Below are positions 1 through 7,739 of a stretch of DNA of 14,320 nt, piece by piece. The DNA comes from Bacteroidota bacterium (GTDB lineage: Bacteria > Bacteroidota > Bacteroidia > JACCXN01), in assembly GCA_947462515.1 (NCBI GenBank), contig CANHPJ010000015.1, positions 1-14,320 of the forward strand. The letters are read 5' to 3'. The notes beneath the pieces were generated by a model, which was not told the origin of the DNA, made no database searches, and saw nothing but the letters and a program-made list of their open reading frames with translations. Within the stretch, counting starts at the first letter, position 1. Every line of letters starts with the position of its first letter. The position numbers and the translations under genes are program-made.

Positions 1-2
1 TA

Positions 3-221
3 CTTCAAATCACTCTGCTTATCACGATATTTAAAAGCATATTGATACTTTTAGTATTTTTAATAATTGCGCCAGGATGTGGACTATTTGCACTTAATTA
101 CTTGAGATTATTCAAAGAAGCAAGCGGGATTATAACAGCAATAAAAAGCAAGCATCAAGTTATTGAATTAGCAAGAAGAAGAAGGGAAATCATCGAAGAG
201 CTTCGCTTGTTTCTGAAATAA
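3..221 (+). CDS. C-terminal fragment of a membrane protein, probably a PlsC-like acyltransferase
   Basis: An open frame runs in from the left edge and ends at TAA 219-221, giving 72 residues. It begins with a hydrophobic stretch (LLITIFKSILILLVFLIIAP), followed by GCGLFALNYLRLFKEA and a basic, probably helical tail (ARRRREIIEELRLFLK). A hydrophobic segment, then a GLFAL-x-Y motif, then a charged helix with R-x-E-I-I resembles the C-terminal end of the long lysophospholipid/glycerol-3-phosphate acyltransferases of Bacteroidota, as I remember them. The catalytic HX4D region would lie outside the window, so the assignment rests on the tail only. The frame is convergent with the ATPase gene that follows. 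Coding is fairly certain; the family name is tentative. Confidence 0.5.
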   Translation, partial: LQITLLITIFKSILILLVFLIIAPGCGLFALNYLRLFKEASGIITAIKSKHQVIELARRRREIIEELRLFLK

Positions 222-326
222 GATAGGAAATAATTAAAAAAGATAAAAAACTGCAAAAAAGACGTCTTAAAAAAAGAAATCTATTTTACAACTTATTAAT
301 TTATAAAAAGTTAAAAAATTAATTCA

Positions 327-369
327 GAAAAATATGGAATTAGATTCCAAATTTTACCGGATTAATTTA
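327..369. repeat. Palindrome-containing direct repeat, left copy, at the 3' end of the AAA_14/DUF4143 gene
   Basis: This 43-bp segment matches 1542-1584 in direct orientation at 38 of 43 positions, with no gaps, at an offset of 1215 bp. Its core is TGGAAT (335-340), a 3-base centre, and ATTCCA (344-349). Weaker outer arms are GAAAAAT (327-333) and ATTTTAC (351-357). The last three bases (367-369) are the stop codon of the ATPase gene, so the repeat abuts the coding sequence. Within the palindrome, direct and inverted alignment to the right copy score equally. The tail CCGGATTAATTTA matches only in direct orientation. Confidence 0.85.
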
Positions 370-1527
370 GATCGGAAAATCCATCAAGCTACGCCAATTG
401 CTAACAACTGTTCCGTTACTTCTATGTTGCTTCTGTATACCTGCATATAAAAGAAATGAATTTTCAAAACCGCTAAGCTTTTTCCAATAGTCTAGATTTC
501 TGAAAAATTCAGTATTAATTGTTTTGCCTGATTTAATTTCAATAGGAAATAATTCGCCGGCCTCATCAATAATCAAATCTATTTCGTGGCCGGTTTTATC
601 GCGCCAAAAATATAAATTAACCGGTAGACCTTTATTAGTTCTTAATTTAACAAATTCCATAACCACCATGGTTTCGAAAATTGCTCCCCTTAAAGGATGT
701 GTCTCCAATTGAAGTAAATTTTGTATACCCAATAACGAACAAACGATGGCGGTATCATAAAAATAAACTTTAGGCCGTTTAACAATTGTTTTATTAAAAT
801 TTTGATGATGAGGCTTTAGTAAATAAATTATAAAACTACTCTCCAATATACCTATCCATGACTGTATAGTTTTAACATCAACCCCAGTCTCCACAGAAAG
901 TGCACTGTTATTCAATTCCTGACCTGTTCTTCCCGCCAGCAGCTTTACAAAGCGCTCAAAAACAATCAAGTCACTTATATTTTTAATCTGCCTAACATCC
1001 CTTTCTATATAGGTTCTGATATAATTTGGACACCAATCAGAAGGAGGAATTTCTTGATCATAAATGGGCGGATAAAATCCTTTTATCATGAGCTCATCAT
1101 CTGAAGCAGGCAGCAGCTTGGCCTTATTAAGTTCAGCAATAGAAAACGGCAATAGATTTAAATAGCCAACTCTTCCTGCAAGAGTTTGAGAAATATTTTG
1201 TTGAAGCAAAAAGTTGTTGGAACCCGTTAATATAAACAAGCCTTTTTTTGATGAATTATCCAATACCTCTTGTATATATGAAAATAATTCAGGTACGCGC
1301 TGCACCTCATCTAAAACAGCACCCTCAGGGTAGGTTTGCAAAAAACCCCTTGGATCTTCGAGGGCAAAGCGGCGAATATCGGGATTCTCCAATGAAACAT
1401 AAGGCTTGGAAGAAAAAACCTCCTTTACCAATGTTGTTTTTCCTGCCTGACGGGCACCTGTAAGGGCTACACATTTAAACTTAGAGGCTAAATCTTTTAA
1501 CTTGGCTTTTGCAATTCGTTGAACCAT
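367..1527 (-). CDS. AAA+ ATPase, AAA_14 / DUF4143 family
   Basis: This 386-residue protein has an N-terminal P-loop ATPase: Walker A GARQAGKT (24-31), Walker B AVLDEVQ (70-76), a sensor-like LTGSNN (100-105) and AGRVG (117-121). The DUF4143 part follows, including YIERDVRQI near 172-180 and a winged-helix-like middle. The C-terminal core has D317 (HEIDLIID) and E330-x-K332 (IEIKSG), the layout of a PD-(D/E)xK nuclease fold. Members are abundant in Bacteroidota and archaea, usually in many divergent copies, and their role is poorly understood. ATG 1527 is the natural start: MVQRI directly precedes the first helix. No long partner gene adjoins it. Palindromic direct repeats bracket the gene, one ending 13 bases before ATG and one sharing its stop codon. 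Family assignment is firm; function is unknown. Confidence 0.9.
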   Translation of the reverse strand: MVQRIAKAKLKDLASKFKCVALTGARQAGKTTLVKEVFSSKPYVSLENPDIRRFALEDPRGFLQTYPEGAVLDEVQRVPELFSYIQEVLDNSSKKGLFILTGSNNFLLQQNISQTLAGRVGYLNLLPFSIAELNKAKLLPASDDELMIKGFYPPIYDQEIPPSDWCPNYIRTYIERDVRQIKNISDLIVFERFVKLLAGRTGQELNNSALSVETGVDVKTIQSWIGILESSFIIYLLKPHHQNFNKTIVKRPKVYFYDTAIVCSLLGIQNLLQLETHPLRGAIFETMVVMEFVKLRTNKGLPVNLYFWRDKTGHEIDLIIDEAGELFPIEIKSGKTINTEFFRNLDYWKKLSGFENSFLLYAGIQKQHRSNGTVVSNWRSLMDFPI

Positions 1528-1541
1528 GGTTTAAATATATG

Positions 1542-1584
1542 GAAAAATTTGGAATTGGATTCCATATTTTTCCGGATTTATTTA
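1542..1584. repeat. Palindrome-containing direct repeat, right copy, just upstream of the AAA_14/DUF4143 gene
   Basis: This is the partner of the repeat at 327-369 (38/43 identical). Here the palindrome is nearly perfect over 1541-1573: outer arms GGAAAAAT / ATTTTTCC, one T/T mismatch, inner arms TGGAAT / ATTCCA and a 3-base centre. It lies on the 5' side of the minus-strand ATPase gene and leaves exactly 13 bases (1528-1540) before ATG 1527. It could be an operator, a leader hairpin or an element end. The sequence alone does not decide which. Confidence 0.88.
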
Positions 1585-1709
1585 TGCAAAGCAATATAAT
1601 ACATGTACTTAATTGTAATATACCGAAACAAAAAAGCATCGACATTCAAGTGATTTCTTCTTAGAAACTGAGAATTGTTAAAAGAGAAAACTCCATTTTG
1701 AGTCTATAT

Positions 1710-2021
1710 TTATTTGTCGGAAAATTTAAAAACAGCAATAGTAAATCCTATTCCAATAAGAGAAAAAAACAAATCCCAATAATCAATGCAACTGCAGGTG
1801 ATTAGGGAAAAAAGTATTTCTACTAATAATGGTAGAAACAAAAGCGGAAGGAATAAATTATACAATTTAAAGACATATACAAACACCACTGCGCCAAAAA
1901 AAGAAGAGAGATGAATTATAAAAAAATTCATCTCTGGTATGCTTCTTAAAACATAGGTATGCTGAATGACTTCATTAATTGCCCAACAAATTGCTATCGT
2001 TAGAATTATTTTGCTCTTCAA
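1710..2021 (-). CDS. Small multi-span membrane protein of unknown function
   Basis: This frame of about 103 residues is almost wholly hydrophobic, with three or four likely membrane helices: near 3-16, 31-52, 56-74 and 83-98. I do not recognise the family with confidence. The D-Y-W-D-L-F-F-S-L-I-G-I segment resembles the last helix of small VanZ-like or similar Bacteroidota membrane proteins. The start is uncertain. The reported start is TTG at 2021, inside the 3' end of the upstream gene (47-base overlap), and there is no in-frame ATG before residue 31. The true start could be a near-cognate codon, or translation could be coupled to the TPR gene. The composition and overlap suggest a real gene co-transcribed with that neighbour. 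Confidence 0.55.
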   Translation of the reverse strand: MKSKIILTIAICWAINEVIQHTYVLRSIPEMNFFIIHLSSFFGAVVFVYVFKLYNLFLPLLFLPLLVEILFSLITCSCIDYWDLFFSLIGIGFTIAVFKFSDK

Positions 2022-3249
2022 TTAAACTTAAATTAAAATCTTCTTTTGAAATTTTTGAATTATTTACTTCGCGAATTGCCGAATTATACTCTTCTTTAAA
2101 TTTTTTCATTTCTTCAGTAGAAGTAGTTTTAGAGTATATGATAAATGATATTATAATTCCAATTGAATCAAAACCCCAACCAGTATATAATTTAAAATCT
2201 GTATCAAATGGAAAAAAACCGAGCAAACTCATTACTGACACAACTAAAACTACTGGCAAAATAGCACAAACAGGAAGTAATATCATTTGCCTATTTCTTG
2301 CTTTTTTTAATTTTTTGATTGATTCTTCACTACTAAAATGTTTTTTTAATGTTTCATTAAACAATCTATTCAAAATTATAGCAATCTTATGGTTTTGTAG
2401 ACCAGTAATTTTCAAAAAAGCTGTTAATTCTCCAATTTCTTGAACGGAATTTGGATTCTTTATTACTTTTAAAATATTTTCCGCTCCATGTATCCCAAAA
2501 CCATATAATTTTTTAACCAACTGTTCCTTTTGCTTCTCGAAAAGATAAATAACAGAATCCTTCCAGGAATCTGTTACAACCTTAAAATTATTTTTTAAGC
2601 TATTGTCGGTAATTTGATTGTTGAGCGATTCACACAAATAAATTATTGGTGTAGATAAATAAGTTTGCGATAAGGCAGCAGTAAACAAACTTTTACCCAA
2701 AACTTCCATCTCCTGAGCTTTTAAACTAGATTGAGCTGCATGAACTGCACCTCCAACCATCAATGAGCCACCAATAATATTAGATCTTACGCTTTTATCT
2801 CGTCCTGTAAACATAGAACCAACCACCGCTGTGCCTGCACCCAAAGCAGCATTTATTTCAGCTTTTTTCTTTTCTTTTTTCGCTACCTCAACTGCAACAA
2901 CACATTTTTTAATAATAACAGCGTGTCGATATGCCAAACATCCGGCCAAGGCTACCCGATACTTATTAATTTCAGGTGCTGTTCGAATAGCTCGTTCAAT
3001 ATACTCATCTATTGTAATGTCATTAAATTTTTCATCTTCAACCAATGCAATTTCTGCAAAAGCTTTCCCCAACCAAGCTGATGGAAATAATGAATCGATT
3101 TCAATTGCAGCATCAAACATCTGTTTTGACTTTATGTAATCACCTGTTACTAATGATGATAAAGCCAAATCAATTTTTGATTGATATATTGTATTGGGAT
3201 TAACAAAGTCGCGTTCAAGCTGCTTCGCATAGGAAAATAATTCTTTCAT
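1975..3249 (-). CDS. TPR-like, glycine-rich membrane protein of unknown function
   Basis: This is a 424-residue protein. Residues about 20-110 look like helical TPR-type repeats (LALSSLVTGDYIKSKQMFDAAIEID). A lysine-rich stretch (123-130) precedes an Ala/Gly-rich segment (133-175, with GAGTAVVG and GGSLMVGGA) that resembles a glycine-zipper membrane segment. Near the C-terminus are two strong hydrophobic helices (about 322-346 and 361-373), followed by a charged tail. There is no signal peptide, so the N-terminal part is probably cytoplasmic. ATG 3249 is the start. The 3' end overlaps the small membrane protein gene by 47 bases, which suggests one transcription unit. It is divergent from the XRE regulator gene across 285 bases. 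No enzymatic motif is visible and I do not recognise a named family. Confidence 0.75.
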   Translation of the reverse strand: MKELFSYAKQLERDFVNPNTIYQSKIDLALSSLVTGDYIKSKQMFDAAIEIDSLFPSAWLGKAFAEIALVEDEKFNDITIDEYIERAIRTAPEINKYRVALAGCLAYRHAVIIKKCVVAVEVAKKEKKKAEINAALGAGTAVVGSMFTGRDKSVRSNIIGGSLMVGGAVHAAQSSLKAQEMEVLGKSLFTAALSQTYLSTPIIYLCESLNNQITDNSLKNNFKVVTDSWKDSVIYLFEKQKEQLVKKLYGFGIHGAENILKVIKNPNSVQEIGELTAFLKITGLQNHKIAIILNRLFNETLKKHFSSEESIKKLKKARNRQMILLPVCAILPVVLVVSVMSLLGFFPFDTDFKLYTGWGFDSIGIIISFIIYSKTTSTEEMKKFKEEYNSAIREVNNSKISKEDFNLSLIEEQNNSNDSNLLGN

Positions 3250-3300
3250 ATTAGTATAGATTATAAATTTTTATTATGCTTCATTAAACACTGCTTGAAC

Positions 3301-3328
3301 AAAATCATAAGGTGAAAGCAATGATTTT
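3301..3328. repeat. Short inverted repeat in the leader of the TPR-like gene
   Basis: AAAATCAT (3301-3308) and ATGATTTT (3321-3328) form 8-bp arms around a 12-base loop, about 50 bases upstream of ATG 3249 in the divergent region shared with the XRE gene. It could be an operator for that regulator or a leader hairpin. AT-rich arms of this length can also arise by chance. Confidence 0.3.
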
Positions 3329-3488
3329 AGCTTGTTTGAGCTATTTCATCAACCAAAGATTTTATTCTTTTGGAATAATAATCGTTGAACTCAAAGCGAT
3401 GAGCATTTTTTCGAATTATTTAATTTTAGTAATTCTTATTTTCACAAAAATCACACAATAAAAAACACCTGGCTTAAGAATAAAGTAT

Positions 3489-3496
3489 TATTTTTG
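3489..3496 (+). promoter_or_regulatory. Candidate -7 box of a Bacteroidota promoter for the XRE gene
   Basis: TATTTTTG matches the Bacteroidota -7 consensus TAnnTTTG and lies 38 bases before ATG 3535. The expected -33 TTTG is not clear: CCTG occurs at 3468-3471. The match is therefore partial, in an AT-rich region where chance matches are common. Confidence 0.35.
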
Positions 3497-3534
3497 AACT
3501 TTTAATTCTAATAATGAACTAAAAACAACCAACT

Positions 3535-3888
3535 ATGATAACTAGTCCCGAAACAAAAATCAGACAAATTAGGGAGTTAAAAAATTTAACTCAAGAACAT
3601 ATTGCAACACAATTAAACCTAACCACCAGAGCTTATTCTAAAATAGAAACTGGGGAGACTCAACTTACTATAAACAGGCTAAATGAAATAAGTTTAATAC
3701 TTGGGGTTGCACCCATGGAAATTTTGGGATTTGATGAGAAGCAAATCTTCAACAATTGCAAACAAGAAGGCAACATCGGAATAAACCACATTAGCTTACC
3801 AAACAAATTAATTGAACAGTACGAAAAGACGATTGCTGTTTTGGAGGATGAAATTAAATTGCTAAAGGCAATGATGGACAGAAACTAA
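3535..3888 (+). CDS. XRE-family helix-turn-helix transcriptional regulator
   Basis: This 117-residue protein has an N-terminal Cro/C1-type HTH (about 8-63). The pattern is typical: IRQIRELKNLTQEHIATQLNLTTRAYSKIETGET, then a helix ending SLILGVAPMEILGF. Residues about 90-115 (LIEQYEKTIAVLEDEIKLLKAMM) have heptad spacing and probably form a dimerising coiled coil. It is a small DNA-binding regulator with no ligand or peptidase domain. ATG 3535 starts directly before the HTH, and a candidate promoter and a strong terminator bound it, so it is probably monocistronic. Its divergent neighbour is the TPR-like gene. Control of that gene or of itself is possible, but the sequence does not show it. Confidence 0.9.
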   Translation: MITSPETKIRQIRELKNLTQEHIATQLNLTTRAYSKIETGETQLTINRLNEISLILGVAPMEILGFDEKQIFNNCKQEGNIGINHISLPNKLIEQYEKTIAVLEDEIKLLKAMMDRN

Positions 3889-3927
3889 AAAGGTCCGCCA
3901 AATTTTAAAAATTCAGGAGACCTTTTT
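3887..3927 (+). terminator. Rho-independent terminator, probably bidirectional
   Basis: AAAAAGGTC (3887-3895) pairs with GACCTTTTT (3919-3927), a 9-bp stem that ends in a T run on the plus strand and in the matching T run on the minus strand. The loop carries a second A/T palindrome (AATTTT-A-AAAATT, 3901-3913). It overlaps the XRE stop codon and ends 18 bases from the stop codon of the convergent VOC gene, so it can end both transcripts. Confidence 0.8.
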
Positions 3928-3945
3928 AATCAAACTAAAAACAAG

Positions 3946-5007
3946 CTAATCTCTAACCCTACTAATAGCCAAGGCTTTTAGCATCCATTTTGGTATTGGT
4001 TTTTTAGGATCGCGTTTACGAACATCCAAATACCAATTTAATTTTTTCAATATGGGGATTTTATGCGTTTCAACAAATTCAATTAATGTACCGTCGGGAT
4101 CTTCGATATAGCTGAAATGTCCACTTGCTTCTCCCATATCAAATGAATTGGAACTATCGACAGTAAAAGGAAAACCCTTTTCTTCGCATTCTTTTTTCAG
4201 ATCTGCCATTCCTTGAATATCAAAACAAAGGTGAATAAAGCCCATATCGCCCCAATAACGATTTTCAAAAATCTTTTTAGGAGCGTTCTCTCTATTAATT
4301 GCCTGTATCAATTCTATGGCTCCCTCGCCTAGCATTTCGCTGAAACCACCAACAGATTTTTTTGATCTTTTCAATAAAACTCTTCTAAGTTCAACATCGC
4401 CACCAGGCAATGCTTTTAAATCCTCAAAACGACCGGTTTTATCATACACAACCACATCATACTCCAGAATATCCTGATAAACCTTCAAGGAATTTTCTAT
4501 GTTTGAAACGCCAATCATAGCACCAGATACGCCACCGGTTAAGTGTTTTCCTTTAGTAAACCAATTTTTTGATTCAACAACCTGATGAATCATATTATAA
4601 GGGTCTTTAACAAAAAAATGCTTGTTACCGGAAGGATCAGTATTTAATCGACCCAAAATATTTAATCCCTTAGCCTTATAATTACTTAACTGTTTTTCGG
4701 CATCAAGGCATTTTATGCGACTGGTAAATATACCATAATCGCCTAATTTCACTTCAAATGAACACGGCTCCGTTTTACGGCTGGTATATTGCCAAATTTC
4801 CATTCCGCCACCACCCTGCAAGTTTATAGCCAAAACGGCAGTTCTTGCATGTACTTTACCACCAGTGTATGGAGTCATTAAAGCAGCTTCTGCACTTTCT
4901 TTAAAAACTGGTATATCCATACCAAAGTTTTTACGGTACCATTCCCAGGCTTTTTCTACATCGGGTATGCCTGTTCCAATTTGTTGTATTCCACAAATAT
5001 TTTTCAT
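3946..5007 (-). CDS. Two-domain VOC (glyoxalase/dioxygenase superfamily) protein
   Basis: This 353-residue protein has two vicinal-oxygen-chelate domains. Domain 1 (about 4-146) starts GIQQIGTGIPDVEKAWEWYRKNFGMDI and contains MEIWQY (E70) and a DPYNMIHQVVE strand. Domain 2 (about 158-315) contains AIELIQ (E232), GFIHLCFDI (H259) and DPDGTLIEFVE (E310). The second domain keeps three of the expected metal-ligand positions, while its first-strand position is not His. Substrate cannot be predicted: the superfamily covers glyoxalase, dioxygenase, epimerase and resistance proteins. A basic tail (KRDPKKPIPKWMLKAL) follows. ATG 5007 fits the first beta strand. The gene is the last of a minus-strand run prfC-SDR-VOC, 53 bases after the SDR. 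That gap is nearly all hairpin, which may reduce or uncouple its expression. Confidence 0.88.
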   Translation of the reverse strand: MKNICGIQQIGTGIPDVEKAWEWYRKNFGMDIPVFKESAEAALMTPYTGGKVHARTAVLAINLQGGGGMEIWQYTSRKTEPCSFEVKLGDYGIFTSRIKCLDAEKQLSNYKAKGLNILGRLNTDPSGNKHFFVKDPYNMIHQVVESKNWFTKGKHLTGGVSGAMIGVSNIENSLKVYQDILEYDVVVYDKTGRFEDLKALPGGDVELRRVLLKRSKKSVGGFSEMLGEGAIELIQAINRENAPKKIFENRYWGDMGFIHLCFDIQGMADLKKECEEKGFPFTVDSSNSFDMGEASGHFSYIEDPDGTLIEFVETHKIPILKKLNWYLDVRKRDPKKPIPKWMLKALAISRVRD

Positions 5008-5020
5008 TGTAATAATCTTA

Positions 5021-5059
5021 TTTTCACTTTTTCAAAGTCCCTCTTTGAAAAAGTGAAAA
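5021..5059. repeat. Perfect 17-bp-arm hairpin between the SDR and VOC genes
   Basis: TTTTCACTTTTTCAAAG (5021-5037) is the exact reverse complement of 5043-5059, with loop TCCCT (5038-5042). The hairpin fills most of the 53-base intergenic gap: it starts one base after the SDR stop codon in transcript direction and ends 13 bases before the VOC ATG. In the minus-strand transcript the loop reads AGGGA and no long U run follows, so it is not a textbook terminator. It may be a processing or stability element, or a dispersed intergenic repeat. Confidence 0.8.
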
Positions 5060-5060
5060 A

Positions 5061-5858
5061 TTAAACTGTTTTAACTTTTCTGATGATTTTATAATATAAA
5101 GTAGGCAAAAATCGTTTAATATAGAGAATCAAAATATCGCTACCACCTATATAAACTTCTTTTTTGTCTTTTTCAATTGCAGCTAATAATTGATGAGCGA
5201 AATCCTTGGCTAGTAGACCTTTTTGCTGTCCTTGCCCCATTTCGTTGAACGCACTTCCATCTTTTGTGAGAGCATTAAGTGTTAAGTTTGTTTTAATAAA
5301 TCCGGGAAGCACCATCAACACTTTGACATTATCTTTAAAATGCTCTTCGCGAAGGGATTCAAAAAAGCCATGCAAAGCATGCTTGGATGCTGCGTAAGCA
5401 GAGCGAAATGGTAAAGCGCATTTGCCATTAACACTACTGGTAACAATAATGTTACCCCCGCCCATTTTTATCATGGATGGTAAAACAGCTTTTGTAATGG
5501 CTACATGGCTAAAATAGTTAATATCCATTATTTTACGATCCAATTCCAAAGGAGTTTCTCCAGCAAGAGCACGTTGGCTTATGCCACCATTATTGAACAG
5601 GAAATCTACTTTCCCAAAAACGGCAATTGCCTCCCTGGCTTTAACTGAAAGTTCTTGTACTTCACTTAAATCTAGTGGTAAGAGGACTATATTATGAGTA
5701 TTAAACTTACAATTATCCTTAACCCTTTGCAATTCCTCAATGCGACGTGCAGAAATTATTATACGGGCATTTTTTTCTGATAGCGCATATACCAAAGCCT
5801 CTCCAATGCCTGAAGAGGCTCCAGTTATCCAAATAACTTTATCAGTAAAAAAACTCAT
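5061..5858 (-). CDS. Short-chain dehydrogenase/reductase (SDR), DHRS7-like
   Basis: This is a classical SDR of 265 residues: cofactor motif TGASSGIG (12-19), D63 of the DL-S motif, NNGG (89-92), catalytic tetrad N114, S142, Y155 and K159 (Y-A-A-S-K), and a PG motif after strand 6. R38/R39 after the second strand (ISARR) suggests NADP(H) preference. The C-terminus (ILILYIKRFLPTLYYKIIRKV) is hydrophobic and basic, as in DHRS7/DHRS7B-like membrane-associated SDRs. It probably acts on a hydroxyl/ketone substrate, perhaps a lipid, but the substrate is unknown. ATG 5858 is preceded by a purine-rich GGAAAGGA about 15 bases away. It follows prfC by 36 bases and precedes the VOC gene, so the three are probably co-transcribed. 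Confidence 0.92.
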   Translation of the reverse strand: MSFFTDKVIWITGASSGIGEALVYALSEKNARIIISARRIEELQRVKDNCKFNTHNIVLLPLDLSEVQELSVKAREAIAVFGKVDFLFNNGGISQRALAGETPLELDRKIMDINYFSHVAITKAVLPSMIKMGGGNIIVTSSVNGKCALPFRSAYAASKHALHGFFESLREEHFKDNVKVLMVLPGFIKTNLTLNALTKDGSAFNEMGQGQQKGLLAKDFAHQLLAAIEKDKKEVYIGGSDILILYIKRFLPTLYYKIIRKVKTV

Positions 5859-5894
5859 TTAGATCTTAATCCTTTCCATCAATTCACCTAGTGT

Positions 5895-7541
5895 TTATTT
5901 CAACTCAGAGGTAAAATGAAATTTAATAGTTGGATTATTTTGTATGGCTACATTTAAAGACCATTCTGAATCGGCAAGGTAAACAATTTGACCTTCTTTA
6001 TCAGTAACAATATTACGATTTTTGAGTTCACAGAAGTCTCTAAGTTTAGGTTTATCATCCGAGGTCATCCAGCAAGCTTTAAAGAAATTCATATGTTCGA
6101 ATCTACAAGAGGCCCCATATTCATGCAATAAACGAAACTGTATAACCTCAAATTGAAGTTCTCCAACAGTTCCAATAATTTTACGGTTACCAGGCTGCAA
6201 GGTGAACAACTGAGCAACACCCTCATCGGTAAGCTGTTGAATGCCTTTTTCCAGCTGTTTTGATTTCATAGGATCGGTGTTTACCAACTCCTTAAAAATT
6301 TCCGGAGAAAAACTTGGAATACCTTTAAAATTTAATTTTTCACCTTCCGTCAGGGTATCACCTATTTTAAAGTTTCCAGTATCGTACAAACCAACAATAT
6401 CGCCGGGAAAAGCTTCATCAATAACTGATTTATCTTGAGCCATGAAGCTGGTGGGATTATAAAACTTAAGTGATTTAGCCAGTCGGGTATGATAATAATT
6501 TTTGTTTCTTTCAAATTTACCTGAACAGATTCGTAAGAACGCGATTCTGTCGCGGTGCTTAGGATCTAAATTGGCATGAATTTTAAAAACAAATCCGGAG
6601 AAACCATCTTCAAAAGGATCAACAATTCTTTCTTCCGTTTCTCTTACTCTTGGGTTTGGAGCTATCCGGATAAAAGTATCCAGTAATTCCTTAATACCGA
6701 AATTATTAACTGCACTTCCAAAAAATACAGGAGCCACAACGCCAGTTTTATAGCTCTCGTTTTCAAAAGGTCCGTAAACGCCCTCTATCAGTTCAACTTC
6801 TTCGCGTAACTGATCAGCCAATTTATTGCCTATTTCATCATCCAAAATAGAACTATCTAATGAGGGAATAGCTACGATATTTTTTTCTACTTTTTGTTTA
6901 TTGGCTTCAAATAGGTTGAGGCTTTTTTCGTATAGATTATAAACCCCTTTAAAGCCCATACCCATACTGATAGGCCAACTCAATGGTCGCACTTTTATAT
7001 TTAATTTTTCTTCCAGCTCATCAAGTAAATCAAAAGGCACCTTTCCTTCTCGATCCATTTTATTAACAAAAACTATAACGGGAGTATTTCTCATGCGGCA
7101 AACTTCCATTAGGCGCTCGGTTTGAGGCTCTACACCCTTCACGCAATCCACTACCAATATCACACTATCAACAGCAGTCAATGTGCGGTAGGTATCCTCG
7201 GCAAAATCCTTGTGACCGGGAGTATCCAATAGATTGATCTTAACCCCCTGATATTCGAAACCCATTACCGAAGTAGCAACAGAGATACCCCTTTGCTTTT
7301 CTATCTCCATAAAATCGGAGGTTGCTGTCTTTTTAATTTTATTGTTTTTAACTGCTCCTGCAGTCTGAATCTGTCCACCGAACAACAAAAACTTTTCTGT
7401 AAGAGTCGTTTTTCCAGCATCGGGATGACTTATGATAGCAAAGGTTCTTCTTTTTTCTATCTCTTCAGTAAAGCCTTTGCTCTTATTTGTTTTTATTGCG
7501 TTAGTATTTTCTTCCATTATAGAATATAGATTTTCACTCAT
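5895..7541 (-). CDS. prfC: Peptide chain release factor 3
   Basis: RF3 is a translational GTPase that recycles RF1/RF2 from the ribosome after peptide release. Numbered from ATG 7541: P-loop SHPDAGKT (38-45), switch II region DTPGH (106-110) and NKMD (160-163). The RF3 signature [21 protein letters not shown] lies between the first two. The C-terminal part contains [11 protein letters not shown] and [19 protein letters not shown], typical of RF3 domains II-III. The length is 548 residues; the family is about 525-530. The start is uncertain: GTG 7574, ATG 7541 and ATG 7517 are in frame, none has a strong Shine-Dalgarno, and ATG 7517 gives the length closest to the family. I chose 7541 as a compromise. 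It heads the prfC-SDR-VOC run. Confidence 0.95.
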   Translation of the reverse strand: MSENLYSIMEENTNAIKTNKSKGFTEEIEKRRTFAIISHPDAGKTTLTEKFLLFGGQIQTAGAVKNNKIKKTATSDFMEIEKQRGISVATSVMGFEYQGVKINLLDTPGHKDFAEDTYRTLTAVDSVILVVDCVKGVEPQTERLMEVCRMRNTPVIVFVNKMDREGKVPFDLLDELEEKLNIKVRPLSWPISMGMGFKGVYNLYEKSLNLFEANKQKVEKNIVAIPSLDSSILDDEIGNKLADQLREEVELIEGVYGPFENESYKTGVVAPVFFGSAVNNFGIKELLDTFIRIAPNPRVRETEERIVDPFEDGFSGFVFKIHANLDPKHRDRIAFLRICSGKFERNKNYYHTRLAKSLKFYNPTSFMAQDKSVIDEAFPGDIVGLYDTGNFKIGDTLTEGEKLNFKGIPSFSPEIFKELVNTDPMKSKQLEKGIQQLTDEGVAQLFTLQPGNRKIIGTVGELQFEVIQFRLLHEYGASCRFEHMNFFKACWMTSDDKPKLRDFCELKNRNIVTDKEGQIVYLADSEWSLNVAIQNNPTIKFHFTSELK

Positions 7542-7663
7542 TATTGGGTTTATAATACCTAACAAAGGCACCACTATTAAAGTTGAGCGAATTAATTTTG
7601 TTTAAGGAGTAAAAGTAATAAACATTTATCAAAAGCCTTGATTTTAGAATATCACAAATTACA

Positions 7664-7695
7664 TTTTATTAAAAAAACTGATTTTTTTAATAAAA
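7664..7695. repeat. AT-only 14-bp-arm hairpin upstream of prfC
   Basis: TTTTATTAAAAAAA (7664-7677) is the exact reverse complement of TTTTTTTAATAAAA (7682-7695), with loop CTGA. It lies about 120 bases upstream of the prfC start. It has no G/C pairs, so its stability as RNA is limited. It may be a relic terminator or simply an AT-rich palindrome. Confidence 0.5.
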
Positions 7696-7700
7696 ATTGT

Positions 7701-7739
7701 TTTTCTAAAAAAGAAACCTAAGCAGACGTTTTTAGAAAA
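7701..7739. repeat. 11-bp-arm hairpin next to the previous one
   Basis: TTTTCTAAAAA (7701-7711) is the exact reverse complement of TTTTTAGAAAA (7729-7739), with a 17-base loop. The pairing extends outward (TTG/CAA) if a one-base bulge is allowed. It is not related in sequence to the TGGCTTTA palindromes. Confidence 0.5.

Noticed and set aside
259..323. Short palindromes AAGACGTCTT (259-268) and ATTAATTT/AAATTAAT (295-323) as a terminator of the upstream gene
   Set aside because: The stems are too short or purely A/T and no T run follows a GC stem. Such matches are expected by chance here.
1248..1463. Short plus-strand frames inside the minus-strand ATPase, and similar frames inside prfC, SDR, VOC and the RND permease
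   Set aside because: These are antisense shadows of well-supported genes, with no domain-like sequence of their own.
7542..7574. GTG start of prfC at 7574
   Set aside because: It gives 559 residues, longer than the family norm, with no homology-like sequence before the P-loop. ATG 7541 and ATG 7517 are better.
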